Part shown: positions 52,164 to 63,865 of the stretch, in pieces | How the letters are laid out: every line of letters begins with the position of its first letter | How positions within the stretch are numbered: position 1 is the first letter of the stretch | DNA from: Papiliotrema nemorosa | Lineage: Eukaryota; Basidiomycota; Tremellomycetes; Tremellales; Rhynchogastremaceae | Direction of reading: 5' to 3' | Assembly (NCBI GenBank): GCA_032158125.1 | Contig: JASKOT010000016.1 | Coordinates: 186,001-250,000, forward strand | DNA: 64,000 bases | Made by a program: the position numbers and the translations under genes | Notes under the pieces: generated by a model | What the model was told of the DNA's origin: nothing | Database searches by the model: none | Seen by the model: only the letters and a program-made list of their open reading frames with translations

Positions 52164-55111
52164 TTACAATTTCTCCAAGGCTCCCAACATATCGTCTTCT
52201 ATCCCTTCCCCTATCGCTTCTGCAACCCTTGAATCCCTCTCCATATCCACATTATCGTCCTCACCCGCTTGATCGGCCTCTTCCTCGTCCTCATCAAAAA
52301 ACTTTCTGACTTTTCGCGTTCCGGGCGTATCCTCATCTTCGTCTTCCTCTTCATTACCTCTGCCCACCTGGCGCGAACGTTCAGATTGAGGTTCAGTCTT
52401 GATCCACCTTCTCCACCATTTCCCCACTATTCTCTTGATGGGAGCTTCGAGGTCTAGATAGTCTATAGATTTGACTAGACCTTGCCATGAGATCGACCCA
52501 TTAGATAGAGCTTTCTCAATCACTTGATCATCCCCCCTATCTGTCAGCTCGGTGAGCGTAGCGATCGAGGACGTACCAATACAGCCAGTGAACTATCAGT
52601 CCGAACGATTCGGGATCAGGTAGAGGGAGGTAGATGGAAGGGATATCGCCCTGCACTGTAGGCATCATTTTCGCTCCTTTCATCGTGTCGCCTTGACCCG
52701 GTCCAGATTCGGGCAAAGGCATATCGAGATGTGCGGGAGTGGAAGACAATAGCTGTCGAAAGAGCTTTGACTGGGTGATGAGATAATCTCGATGCAGGGA
52801 AAACACCATGACCTGGGTATGAGTATGATCGTGATCGGCATCGAGTGGACATGTGTTGTGTGTATGTTGATGAGAGCGATCGACCACATGTCAAACTTAC
52901 CGGGACTTGATCAACTTCTGGCAAACTCCCCCTACGACCCCTTTGGACCTGATAGCCCGAGATGACATCCTCTTGACCTCTTCCTATCCCACTACTATAC
53001 TCCTGTGGGGGCAGGACTGGGCATACAGGAGTAGGGGGCCAATACGACCGTCCTGGTTGATTCGAATGCACGGATATTCCTGAATCGGGTTGTGCGTCTT
53101 CCCCAGCTTGACGTGAGGGTCTGGACCGACGTGTAGGAGATACAGGCACGATGACCCTGCAATTGGCAGACGAAGGGCTGTACCAGAATCTCCCCGCGGC
53201 ACGGTTCAGCTCTGAAACCACCCAAGCGACAGGCACTCCTTTGTACTGACATGTTCCTTTGTTCGATTCGACAACCTGTGCCGGAGACGGTGGTTTGGGC
53301 TGCTCCGGTACGCGTGGGCTAGAGGCGAGTGGCGCGGAATTGGGCGACGGACGACGATGGTATGACGGTCCTGCTGAAAGAGGAGGTTGGAGCTGATGAT
53401 GTGTACTGGCGTATGATGGCGAGACGGGGATGAAATAAGGGGTGGTGTAGCTGTGATTTGCTCTGTTGTACCCTGATCGATGGAATGCAGGGGACCATTG
53501 GGCCGTCGGTGGGACCTTGAGCGCGTTGGGGGTGTGAGAAAATGGAAGGGAAGCGCTACTTGAGGATGACAGACCCGCCGAACGAGCAATGATCTCTCGG
53601 TGGGAAGTGATAGATCCTCGTCGGGGCGAACAGGGGAACGTAGGTGGTTGTCGACGTTTTGAAGGCGTCGAAGCTGAAGCCATGGACAAGGACATACTGC
53701 CATTGGGGGAAGCTATAGGTCGAGAAGGGCTAGCGTTCTGCGGTCGAGCGGAGGAAGGATGACCAGGCGGCGTAGTGGGCAGCTCATCCTCCTGACCCGG
53801 TTCAATCTTGACAGCTCGCGTAGGTGTCGAGGCCGAGTGAGCAGGAGGATGAGAAGGATGTGATGGAGGATAAAGCGGAGGGGTACGTAGTGCTTTGTGG
53901 GTGAACAAGGGTGGAGGGGATCCCATGTGCCACAAAAGCGCACTCTTGGCGGATCTTAGACTCTGACTAGACGAGGATAAGGGTAAAGGGATGTTGTACG
54001 GTGATTGACGTGACGCAAAGGGTGTACCCGTTGCCGAGCGTTGTACCCCTTCGGCAGAGTAGGGGTGATGTATGGCGATGGGCCGTACGCGGGAGTGTCG
54101 GGAGGAACGACTGGGTAGGCGTATACGGACGGATGCGTTTGAAGTGGTCTCCAAGGACAATGGAGTGGAATGTGAATGATGAAACGGTGGTGGAGAATCA
54201 ACCTGAGAAGAATGGTATCGTCGCGCACCATATATCGAGGGTGAAGGGGAGAGTTTACGTGGGGACAGACGAGGTGACAACCTGCGAGACGACTCTGGTG
54301 CCTGTCGTACCTGGTGCACAGTCAGACTACCCTCGTCTGTGCTCTGTTCTCGTACGTCTAAACTTTGATCCGGATCGTCGTTCCCATTTATCCCATCGAA
54401 CAATAGAGTCCCCGGTGATTGAACAATACACGCGAGGCGATGATCATCTATCGGACCGATGCTTCGCTGACGTCCTCCGTCTTGGTCGTCGTCGCTGTCG
54501 TGGAGGACTAGGGGAATTGGACGGTCTTTGACAAGGTTTTGCGAACCGTGGCTTGAATAGAGGAATGGGGTCTCTATTGTTGTCGAATACGTACGACTTT
54601 GTGGACTTTGCGGTACTCGTACCCAATTGTCTTTTTGTTTAGCAATAGGTCCATTCGGAAAAGTGTGAGCCGGTTGAGGGTCTGTACGAATACTGCGATT
54701 ATGGGAAACGAGCGTATCTTCGGCAAAGTCACTCGAAGGAGAACCGCGATGTTGTCCTTGTCCGAAGACAATGGTACCATCCCCCGAAATCACCCTCGTG
54801 CATGCCGTCAAGGTCGACCTCGAACCTGAGTCCCATGGACTGTCATCGTCACCCTCACGCTCCTGAAGCAAGCCAAGTCCAGGCGAAGAAAAGGGGATCT
54901 GAGACGCGCTCGCCAGTGGTCCCTGATGAACAATAAAACTTGTGCTCGAACCGGAACCATCCTGCATCCGAAGGTTACCGTCATCTCCCTCCACCCATTG
55001 TTCTCCTAAACCTGCTTTAACCGTTGAAGCGTGTGAAGCATCCCTCGTCCGGATCGAGTCACCGCTCAGACGGCGAGAAGGGGAAGCAGGGGGTGTATCC
55101 AGATCCATCAT
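52164..55111 (-). CDS. BTB-domain protein with a long disordered N-terminus
   Basis: Three exons (55111-52901, 52812-52577, 52536-52164) encode 939 aa. The first about 650 residues are low-complexity Ser/Pro/His/Arg sequence (MMDLDTPPASPSRRLSGDSI at the start). A short folded piece follows (GVPVAWVVSELNRAAGRFWY). The second exon opens with VMVFSLHRDYLITQSKLFRQ, the substrate-adaptor-type BTB/POZ opening, then DIPSIYLPLPDPESFGLIVH and WLYWGDDQVIEKALSNGSIS, giving a C-terminal BTB fold. The tail is acidic (RKFFDEDEEEADQAGEDDN). Exon 3 uses a gatag acceptor three bases past cag because only it keeps frame. Function is unknown. Architecture suggests a protein-interaction or transcriptional-repressor scaffold. 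Its 3' end is 169 bp from the LYS2 stop (convergent). Confidence 0.87.
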
Positions 55112-55976
55112 CGTACTCTTTCACACAGCAGCTTCTGCCCATAAGCCGGATGCACTGCGTACAAGCAAAGAACAAAAAGAGTCGAGGGAGATTTGTGCTC
55201 GGTGCCACTTTGAATTACGACATTCACACAGCGGCACAGAGAACAATAAGAAATTCCAGTCTCTTTTTTGACTGTTCCCAAGGCAGCCGCAATATGCACG
55301 GAGGTCGGCAGACGCGACTGTCTTTGATATATGACGCCCTCCCCCTCGTTTTGTATAGGCACATGCGAGGTGGAGGAGGTGGAGGGAGTGCTGTTGGTGG
55401 AGGGGGAAGAGTCTTCCCGATTATCACGGGAGCTTCAGCACTCACAGTTCAAGCTCGTTCGCTGGAATCCTAGATCTTCAGGAACTTTTACCCGAAAATA
55501 ACACCTAAGCTCGTCACGTCACCAAGCAAGAGGCGTCAGCGAACAGGCGACGGTCGGAAAACCGAGGGATAAGCGAAGACCAAAGCCCGATAGTCGGCAG
55601 ATTCGGCAGCCTGAAGAAGCAGGACGATCTGCACAAGCCTGGAATCCGGTTTCGTCGGTGCAGCAGCTATGTCGGAGAGAGCGAAAAGTCAAGTCACCTT
55701 GCAATCACAAGTGGTGATTGGAATGATGGGCGCGGGATGAAGACGAGCTCGGTCTTGCCGTTTTCAACAGACAGAACAAAGGATCTGAATCATGCACAAA
55801 GGAGACCCATATATCGAGCAACGAGCGCTTACTCGTGGTCTCAACATGACACTCTGGCCTGCGTTGGATCCGCCGGGGCCGGAGTACATGAAATACATAG
55901 AGAAGCAGAAAGTAGTAACATCATCATCATCCATACCATGACAACTCCTGCCTCTTGTGCCACCATCCTAACCCTT
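55112..55976. other. Intergenic: BTB-protein promoter and GDI 3' flank
   Basis: Minus-strand tandem interval of 865 bp. It contains a G-rich plus-strand tract of GGTGGA-like units at about 55370-55410 and no recognisable gene. Short frames here are not conserved in character. Confidence 0.5.
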
Positions 55977-57791
55977 CTATGCCTCGACCTGAACCTCTCG
56001 TTTCTTGAGGACGAGCTTCTCACCCTTGACTCGCTGCCAAACATCAAACACATCCTCGACGACAGTCTCAAAGTGAGATGTCGCGTCGTAGGATTTGGTA
56101 ATGAACACGTTGTCGCTCTTGCCGTCTGAAGTCGGCGCGTAAAGAGGAGTGATCGATACAAATCTGGGTTGTCAGCATCTCCCGGCCACGTACGTTACTC
56201 GCGCCTTGACTCACTTGTCAACGACGCTGCCGAGAAGTTGCAGACCTGGCAAAATTTCTCGTTCGGGCACAGATGTCTCAACAATGGTAGACACCATGGC
56301 GATCCAGACGTCCTTCGCGGCCACATTGTGGGAAGCCGACACGGCAGCAATGTAGATATCTATGAGACGCTCAGCTGAGATCACTGTGCTTTCGAAAATG
56401 GACTCACCATTCTTTCGCCCCACTTGGTTTTGAGGGATGATGATCTGCGCCGAGTCGGAATCATCCGTACCCGGGATAGGGTGTTTCAGGATACAGATCG
56501 CCCTGACCACCTTGCCTGTCTCGATGACCCTGACTTGTCCTCCACCTTCACCCAGCTCTTTACCCGCACCAAAGTACGATGGATCTCCAATGACCCTCTT
56601 TGCTCGGACCGTCTCTCCTGCACTGGTCACGCCGGTGAACTTGCCATCCTCGCCAACGTTGATGGATTCAATCTGCTTGTCGAGCATGTAGGTTCCCCCG
56701 TAGATGGCTGATAGACGGGCGAACGCTTGTGGAAGCTCACCAAGGCCGTACAGGGGGTAGATGTAAGGAGATTTACCGTACCTCGCCATGGATTGAGTGT
56801 AGAGGATGATTCGGTCGATTGTGGGACGAGCGGGTTTGGTCTTGTAACTAGACGTCAGATTAGGTACCTCTGGACAGTGCACGACATACTCGTCATCGAG
56901 CCAAAGAGCCATAGCGTGACCGATGAAATCTTGCGTTCCAGCTTCCAAGCCAAATTTGTAATACACATCTTTCATGGGCACCTTGTTGATATCCATACCT
57001 GCCGTCAGTCGATATCCCAACGTATATAGCTCACCTTGGTGAGTAGCTGGATCCTCTTCCTTCCAATTCTGCAAGAACTGGAAAAAGTTTCTGGCTCTCC
57101 TCTTCTCAAAAAGACCCATCAAGGGCGACTTGATAGCTTCCATCTCTGTACTAGGCACCTTTGAGATCCTTCCATCCCGATACACGTAGGATCCAGCAAT
57201 GACCTTGAACTCGAGGTATCGGACCACGTCGGTATGGACGAGCATCCGGGTGAGTTCACCAGATGAGAGGATGAACTTGGGGATGAGATCTACCGCATAG
57301 TCTCTATCCCTACCGAGATTGAGGTTGGCAGGAGGAGCGGTCTGTCGGAATTTCTGATACAACTGAGATGTCAGCGATCCGAGCGTAATGGCAATGATGT
57401 GGACCATGAATATAGGCATACGATCGAATTTGACCCAAAAGGCAAAAGCAACCGGGTATACTCACCTGAGTCAAGTTGAGAGAAGCAGAGTCACCACCGT
57501 AGTAGTCGTTTCGATCCATATGGAGGACCTTTTGACCGTCGACCGATAGCAGTCCCGAAAGGATACACTCGGTCAGACCGGTTCCCTAGATTGTCAGAGG
57601 ACTCGCAGTGTTGATGAGCTCCCTTGCATACCAGAACGATGACCTGTATCGTCAGCCCATGCACTCATTCTCATGCTCGTGATGAATGCCATCTCTCAAG
57701 CGGATCATCTCGATGATCCGATGCCTTGGCTATGCGAGGATAGATCCGATTCAAGCTATAGTTTACCACTCACGTCGTATTCTTCATCCAT
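55977..57791 (-). CDS. GDI1: Rab GDP-dissociation inhibitor
   Basis: Eight exons (57791-57774, 57643-57632, 57585-57466, 57362-57035, 56998-56883, 56840-56408, 56359-56215, 56163-55977) encode 452 aa. GDI extracts GDP-bound prenylated Rab proteins from membranes and recycles them. The N-terminus [27 protein letters not shown] spans the first three exons; exons 1 and 2 are only 18 and 12 nt. Then [80 protein letters not shown] and [20 protein letters not shown] follow; these include the Rab-binding platform. Three introns (36, 42 and 48 nt) are multiples of three without stops; they are placed by comparison with family blocks ([38 protein letters not shown]). Length and block order are standard. 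Confidence 0.97.
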
Positions 57792-59419
57792 GATGCTGAT
57801 GCTGATGTCTCTGTTTGCCCTTCGAAGTGGTCGTCAATGTCGAATACAAGCAAGGAGAGTGCACCTCAGCGACGACACGTCCCAATCGCGCGATGACGCA
57901 TGGAATGAGCCTGACACCAGAAATGATGCAGTGGCAAACATGTGGCCTCACCTACTTTGGGTCATAATGTCAGGCTCATATTGGGCCGCGAAGAGCGGGC
58001 CCTGTGCTCAGTAGACTTCTGCAGACACGAAGTGCGCCGACAATGACTCCAGTCCAGCGATGGCAGAGACTTCAGCCAATAACGTGGTCGCTGCACCTCG
58101 CTAATCGAACCAGCTACCTGCATATCCGGCCACCGATACTGACCGACTTTGTGAGGAGAATCCGAATGATTGCTGATTCGACTTCCAGCATGGGAAGCTC
58201 ATTGGATCCAACTGTTGTGTTTATCCCTGCAAGCAAAGTCATCAATCGTTCGGGCCGTGTAGGGAAGGGTATCAAAGCAGGCTTGATGGCAATTCAACAG
58301 ACGGAAACTCCAATCCTCGTCTCTCCTTCCTGCGCTCTGACACGGCTCTCACTTGCTTCATCGGAGCTCACTAGCTACTTGAAAGTCACGTTGAGTATAC
58401 GTCACACGAAGAGCGCCGTTGTCCCAAGTCTGTTGACTATCCTCTCAGAGGGATGTCAATTCCCCCTTCCCCCATGGGAAGATGTTGACAGGGAGCCAAT
58501 CGAAGACATTCAACCTAGCGTGAGGGATTACCACCTCCCACACGCCCTAGATGACTTCCAACCTCATTCTGATCTGGACCACAAAAGGTTTGTCATCATG
58601 TAGAGCTATCTCGTCGAGGTAATTCCCCTTTGATCGGGTTGCTGCTCGCCACTAGAGCCCGCACAAGCTGCATCGCTGCTTTACAAGGTGATTGCCAAGC
58701 CTCGCCTTCTTCTTGGATTTCATTGACATGGCAGACCTCTCAAGCCCTCAACTTGAAGAGCAGCAATAACAGCCAGGCAAGGATGCTGGAGTCGGTCTAT
58801 CAGGGGCTTCTAGCTGCACAAGACGTGCACAAGAAGCTCGGGCCATCCAGCATAGTGGGGACGATGGTCCCACTCTTTGGCATGTAGTTGCTCGGTGTAA
58901 GATCATCAGGGGCTCGACGAGATCCCTTCACGTGTTGCAGGCCAGAATGTTGAGCGATAGAATGAGAGGTCATAAGGTGAAATAGAAGGGCGGTGAAGGT
59001 TGTGAGCTGCGGAGTCCTCGCCAAAGTATTGTAGTGGGCTATTTCAGTCTACGTACATGATCTGACCCAACATCACTCGCATACTGGGCTCCTTCCTATG
59101 AGCCATAAGACGGCAATGTGAAAAGTGTTAACAGAGTGGGTGTGAGGTGCCCGCCACTTTTGGGTGGGAAACGCGACCTCTCTACTAAAACGTTTGACCT
59201 TCATTCACCCACTTCACTCACTCACTTCATCCTCCATCACCACCACTTCTGCCTCTCAATCGACGCCTTTCGTTCCGTAAGCATAGCTTATAGGGAGAAA
59301 GGGACTGTACAGGCTACCCCGCAAATTGGAATCAAGGCGACGGACAGCTTTGCGAGCTACATCAACCGTTATCCACCCCCCCCTCCTTTCCGCCCGCCTT
59401 TACATAGCCGAACTCCAGG
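57792..59419. promoter_or_regulatory. Divergent interval between GDI1 and CK2 beta, with one 199-codon frame
   Basis: This 1.6-kb stretch must contain both promoters. A plus-strand intronless open frame, 58004-58603, begins MLSRLLQTRSAP and ends DLDHKRFVIM. It has no recognised domain, and I leave it unannotated. The last 200 bp before the CK2 beta start are pyrimidine-rich, with repeated ttcact/cactcac strings near 59205-59260, like other leaders in this window. Confidence 0.45.
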
Positions 59420-60866
59420 ATGTCGCACATGGTAGAGCATGATCTCGACCCGGAAGAGCTGGAACAGCTAGAGCAAGAGGAGGATGTATTTGGTGGGCAC
59501 ATCTTCGTCGGAACATCTTCACAGCTAATCAGTAGACTCTTCTTCTCAAGGATCTTCCAGCCAAACTTCGACTCTTACCTGGATTGTATGTCTTTTCACC
59601 ATCTTTTACCCACTTTATACCAGATCTCTGAGTATATGCGTAAGGACATATGATCTGACGACTAGAACTGGTACTGCTCATTACCGGGTCACGACTATTT
59701 CTGCGAAGTACACGAGGAATTTATCGAAGACGATTTCAACTTGACTGGTAAGCTTTCCTTTTGAAACTCTCAGTCGCGCTGACAGATAGGACTGCAAGGA
59801 ATGGTTCCGTTCTGGAAAGAAGCACTGGAGATGGTCCTCGATGTGGAGCCTGGTAAGCTCACCCGAACACTGTCAGAAGCGCTGGGCTGATGATCGGAAG
59901 AGGAAGATTCCGCCAAGATACCCGACGTTAGCATCGTCGAGTCGTCTGCTGAGCTTCTCTATGGGCTGTGTCATCAACGTTTCATCCTTACAAAGATAGG
60001 TCTGGCATCCATGGTGCGTTTACTCTTCTCCATATCTCCCCTCTCTCTCCATTATACCCCTCTTCGAGCGTACTGGGCGAGGTTGATGGAAAGGTCGAAA
60101 AGTACGAGATGGGTCATTTCGGAGCTTGCCCAAGAGTCTTTTGCAACTCATCCTACGTCTTGCCATGTGGAAGAGCCGACATGCCGGGTATAGACACTGT
60201 CAAGCTTTACTGTCCCAACTGTGGGGATATCTACACTCCCCCCAGCTCGAAATATCAAGGTGTCGATGGTGAGTCATGTAACAGGGGTGGGCGCGCAATC
60301 ACTCATTTTCAGGTGCATTCTTCGGATCGACATTCGCTTCGTTGTTCTTCCAGACTTACCCCGAGCTCCTCGCTCAACCATTCTTCCCCACTCCGAACCC
60401 CCCTACCGCATCGTCCTCCGCTCCATCCCCTTCGCCATCGACTGGCCATGCTACACCGTCTACTCTTCCCGTAGGCGGAGAGACAATCACCAACCCCAAC
60501 CCTCACGGCGGTCAGAAACCAGCGTTGGGCAGGGTTTACGTCCCGCGAATATACGGATTCAAAGTGTCCGAGAGGGCACGCAGTGGACCTAGAATGAAGT
60601 GGTTGAGGGATAGACCGGCACGTGCAGAAGAGCTGGATATGGTGGATTACAGGGGTAGGTGGATTGATGGACAGCATGGAGAAGATGATGCGGGTGTAGG
60701 AGACGAGCAAGGGGAGAAGAAAAAGGGCACATTGTTTGATGATGAGGATGATGAGCCTGATGAAGACGAAGAAGAGGAAGAAGAGGAAGATGGAGGCAAG
60801 GAAGCGCCGCAGCAACAGACGGTTCAGGCTGGTTCCAGTGCTGTAGAGCCAAAGAAGAAGAGGTAG
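59420..60866 (+). CDS. CKB1: Casein kinase 2 regulatory subunit beta
   Basis: Seven exons (59420-59492, 59533-59585, 59666-59747, 59790-59852, 59901-60013, 60082-60268, 60313-60866) encode 374 aa. CK2 beta dimerises through a zinc finger and holds two catalytic subunits. The sequence shows SQTSTLTWINWYCSLPGHDY, then FCEVHEEFIEDDFNLTGLQG, DVEPEEDSAKIPD and SSAELLYGLCHQRFILTKIG. The zinc finger is HFGACPRVFCNSSYVLPCGR to VKLYCPNCGDIYTPPSSKY, with four Cys in C-x5-C...C-x2-C form. FFGSTFASLFFQTYPELL closes the conserved domain. The C-terminal 150 residues are Pro/Ser-rich and end in a long Glu/Asp run, extended compared with animal CK2 beta. Introns 1 and 2 were placed so that TLTWI joins NWYCSLPG. 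The short N-terminus (DLDPEELEQLEQEED) is acidic. Confidence 0.95.
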
Positions 60867-61132
60867 CGTGTAGGATGGTCGAGGGATGAGTCTTGCATTA
60901 TCGGGAAGAGATTGACGTAGGGCCCCGTAGGTACCGGGATGATTGTGCCGCCTTAGACGTTTAAGACAACCCCCGGATGACATGTTATTGAATCGAACAT
61001 GACTTCCCCCTCAGTCCTTGACGAAGGACTCGGCGATGCAGATTGAAAGAATGCAATATCTGTAGGACGTCCCACTTGGTAGCATGACAGCAATGGGCTA
61101 CTAGCGGTACGAGATGACTGCCCTAATGTGTC
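60867..61132. other. Convergent interval between CK2 beta and YAH1
   Basis: These 266 bp hold the two 3' UTRs. I see nothing else. Confidence 0.5.
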
Positions 61133-61945
61133 CTAGCCTTCGCGCCTACCTCGTCAGTCTCTGTATCAGGTGCTAAGTATTATTTGCACTCACCGTCGAC
61201 ATACATATTCCTCGTCGCTGACGGCAACTTGGCAACCATCCCGTCCAATTCTCTCGTCATTTTCACCTGACACCCGAGCCTTGATCTGACACGGTCAGTC
61301 TTGCAGACGCACAACTCCGCCAAACACGTAAGGGAGAACAAGAGGTGACTTACGTGTCTTCAAGTGCAAAAGCAAGGTCGAGCATATCGTTCTCTTCGTC
61401 ATCCGGCTCGGGTAGCTGATCGTAATGTTCCGGTGAGATGATCACATGGCATGTTGAGCAGGCTACTGATCCCTCACAAGCACCTAGGTTTAGCGCCAAA
61501 CCGACAACCTCATGGAGCTAAAGTGAGGAGAGGCAAGAGGACGGGTACGGAAAGCTCACCTTCCAGATCGACATCGTGCTCGTGAGCTAGGGAAAGAATG
61601 TCATCCCCCTCGTTGGCCTCTATCGTCTTGATCACGTTCCCCTTGGAGTCTTCGAACGTGAGCTTGATTCCTGTTCCTGGTTCGGGTCGAGTGAGGTCTC
61701 CATGGCGGCGTACTATGATCAGCCTCTACCGACCCAAGGCCAGCGCGAATGACAAACTCACTTGAGGATGAACTGAAAGGGCGTCGAAAGGCAAGGATGG
61801 GTCGTACGAGCTGAGATGCGGGCTTGGAGGAGAATGCTCGGACGAAGGGGATGAGAGGCGCTTTGGACGGTCCGGCGAGTGCAGGGGTAGCGACAGATTT
61901 CGGCTTCGGCAACGAGGAGATTCGACGAGCAAGGGAAGACGACAT
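61133..61945 (-). CDS. YAH1: Mitochondrial [2Fe-2S] ferredoxin (adrenodoxin type)
   Basis: Five exons (61945-61762, 61712-61560, 61483-61354, 61285-61194, 61149-61133) encode 191 aa. Yah1 passes electrons for iron-sulfur cluster assembly and for heme A and ubiquinone synthesis in the matrix. The N-terminal about 60 residues are Arg/Ser-rich and amphipathic ([26 protein letters not shown]), a mitochondrial presequence. The ferredoxin domain follows: [40 protein letters not shown]. The cluster ligands are [10 protein letters not shown] in [14 protein letters not shown] plus the fourth Cys in [21 protein letters not shown] [18 protein letters not shown] is the acidic partner-binding helix. Near the C-terminus is [13 protein letters not shown]. 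The final exon adds only GRREG-type residues. Confidence 0.97.
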
Positions 61946-62771
61946 GATTCGTTGCGTTCCAATGGTGTTTCTCCAAAGCTGCAGACTTCCTAGATTGATG
62001 TACACCTTCTGATGCTTGACTTTGGGGCAACAATCAGAATTTCGACGTCTCAAACGAGATTAGATGTGGATAGTCGTCCCAGATGATAATACAGCATGAT
62101 CGATTCGTCGGATTTTTCGGCAACGACCACCTTCTGAGGAAAAATATAGGCGCCTCATGTGGTTGTAGTGATGATAGGCGCTCTCGAATAGCTGATATGC
62201 TCTTGAATGCGCTCAGCTGCAAGTGGATCCTTGGAAAGCAGCTGCATTCGGGGGGCCTATAGTATTATGAGCCGACTTCAGTGAATAGATACGGGACATA
62301 GGAGATTGCTGGTGCAGGAGATCGTTGGAGATGTAACAGGACAGGCGATTGCCACATGATGTTGACGAGTTGGTCGCTGCTCCATCTTTTAAGGTGCTGC
62401 CATTTTATTGTCCTATGGCGGTATCAGCAGTGGATCTCTGATGCCCATCATGCTCGAATGATACTCGAACATTGACTCATATCGAGGGGGAGGTGATTCA
62501 TTGATACTGCGCCTATCCTGTATCTCTCGTTGTCCGAACTTGATCGGAATGCTCCATTGCCGCAAGGACGCTTAAGAGATGAGCAGCGCATTGAGGCCAG
62601 GTTGTTTCAACTGACAAACAAAGTCAGTGTCGCGGATTCAGAGACTGAACAGGGTAGATCTACCGGACACGGCACCGATCACTACAGAATTATCTCTCTG
62701 CCTGAGTCCACCTCGGTACCTCACATCCCGGCTCTATCTGCAGTTTACCAACTATCTCTTGAATCGAGGAC
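61946..62771. promoter_or_regulatory. Divergent promoter between YAH1 and the FAH-family gene
   Basis: The 826-bp interval lies between opposed start codons. A frame overlapping the FAH start from about 62530 is out of register with the conserved protein. I see no motif I can name and no RNA gene. Confidence 0.5.
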
Positions 62772-63865
62772 ATGTCGTCCTATCAGTCCATCTCACGACT
62801 CGTTCGATTTATCCCTGCCAACAACACTGGAGAGCCGACTGCGCTCATCGGCGAGCCCATCGACAAGAACGTCGACGTCGGGGTATCACTATACAATGGT
62901 GACAAGGTCGAGGTAGAGGTATATTCCGGGACATCTATTCTCTCTCCAGGATCCAAGATTGGCAGGAGAGCAGCTATAGGCAGGATACTCTCGCCCTTGG
63001 CAGCTTCGGAAGTGGGCACGATAAGATGTATAGGTCTCAATGTGAGTCCATCCTCGGGATGTCCTTGTTGATGTACAGTATACTTCTCATGCGAAGGAGT
63101 GCAACCTGGCTATACCAGAGGTCCCTGTTCTTTTCACCAAACCTAGTACATCTCTTGGCCATCCTCATCCATCGCCTGTGATTATCCCGCCCTTGTTTGC
63201 AGATGGGGCAGATTACGAAGCTGAAGTAGCGGTCATCATTGGGAAAGATGCCAAAGACGTCTCGGAAGAGAATGCCCTGGAACATGTAGCGGGGTGAGTA
63301 CGGCACTACCCATTCGGATGAAGACTACTCTAGCATGAATGAGATGGACGCTAATGGTAGAATTACGGGATGCCATGATGTCTCGTCTAGAGTGCTTCAG
63401 TTTGCCCAATCTCAATGGGCTTTCTCGAAATCGTTCGACGGGTCTTGTCCCCTAGGCCCAGTCTTTGTCCCTTTGACCAGTATCCCAGACCTGAAGAAAG
63501 TCAAGATAAGTGGACATTTGAATGGAAAGCAGGTTCAAAAGAGTGATCTCTCGTACGTCGCATCCATCGACATGCTCTGGAGAAACGACTAATGATAGTG
63601 ACCTTATCTTCTCTGTTCAACAGATCATCGCGTACATCTCGCAGGGATCAGCATTGCCCGCCGGGACGGTCATTATCACCGGGTAAGCTATCGTTGCGAG
63701 TGAGGAAGGGCTGCTGAACAATTCAGAACTCCCGGAGGAATCGGATGGACCGCAAATCCCAGAGTGATCCTTTCCAATGGGGATGAGTTTAGGGTAGCGG
63801 TCTCGCATGGCGTCGGGACGTTGATCAACAAGACAGTAGTGCAGAATAGACAAGCACGGCTGTAG
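62772..63865 (+). CDS. Fumarylacetoacetate hydrolase-family protein (FAHD-like), probably peroxisomal
   Basis: Five exons (62772-63041, 63079-63293, 63361-63552, 63599-63682, 63727-63865) encode 299 aa. FAH-fold enzymes cleave or decarboxylate beta-keto acids such as acylpyruvates and oxaloacetate. Family blocks: TIRCIGLNYTSHAKECNLAI with the substrate Tyr/His/Glu, VLFTKPSTSLGHPHPSPVII, ADGADYEAEVAVIIGKDAKD with the metal Glu/Asp, ITGCHDVSSRVLQ, QWAFSKSFDGSCPLGPVFVP, and PAGTVIITGTPGGIGWTANP. All metal-binding acidic residues are in place. The C-terminus NRQARL is a PTS1-like tripeptide (A-R-L), so peroxisomal location is likely; mitochondrial members lack this. The N-terminal about 65 residues form the small beta domain of the longer FAHD2 type. 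Substrate cannot be told from sequence. Confidence 0.93.
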
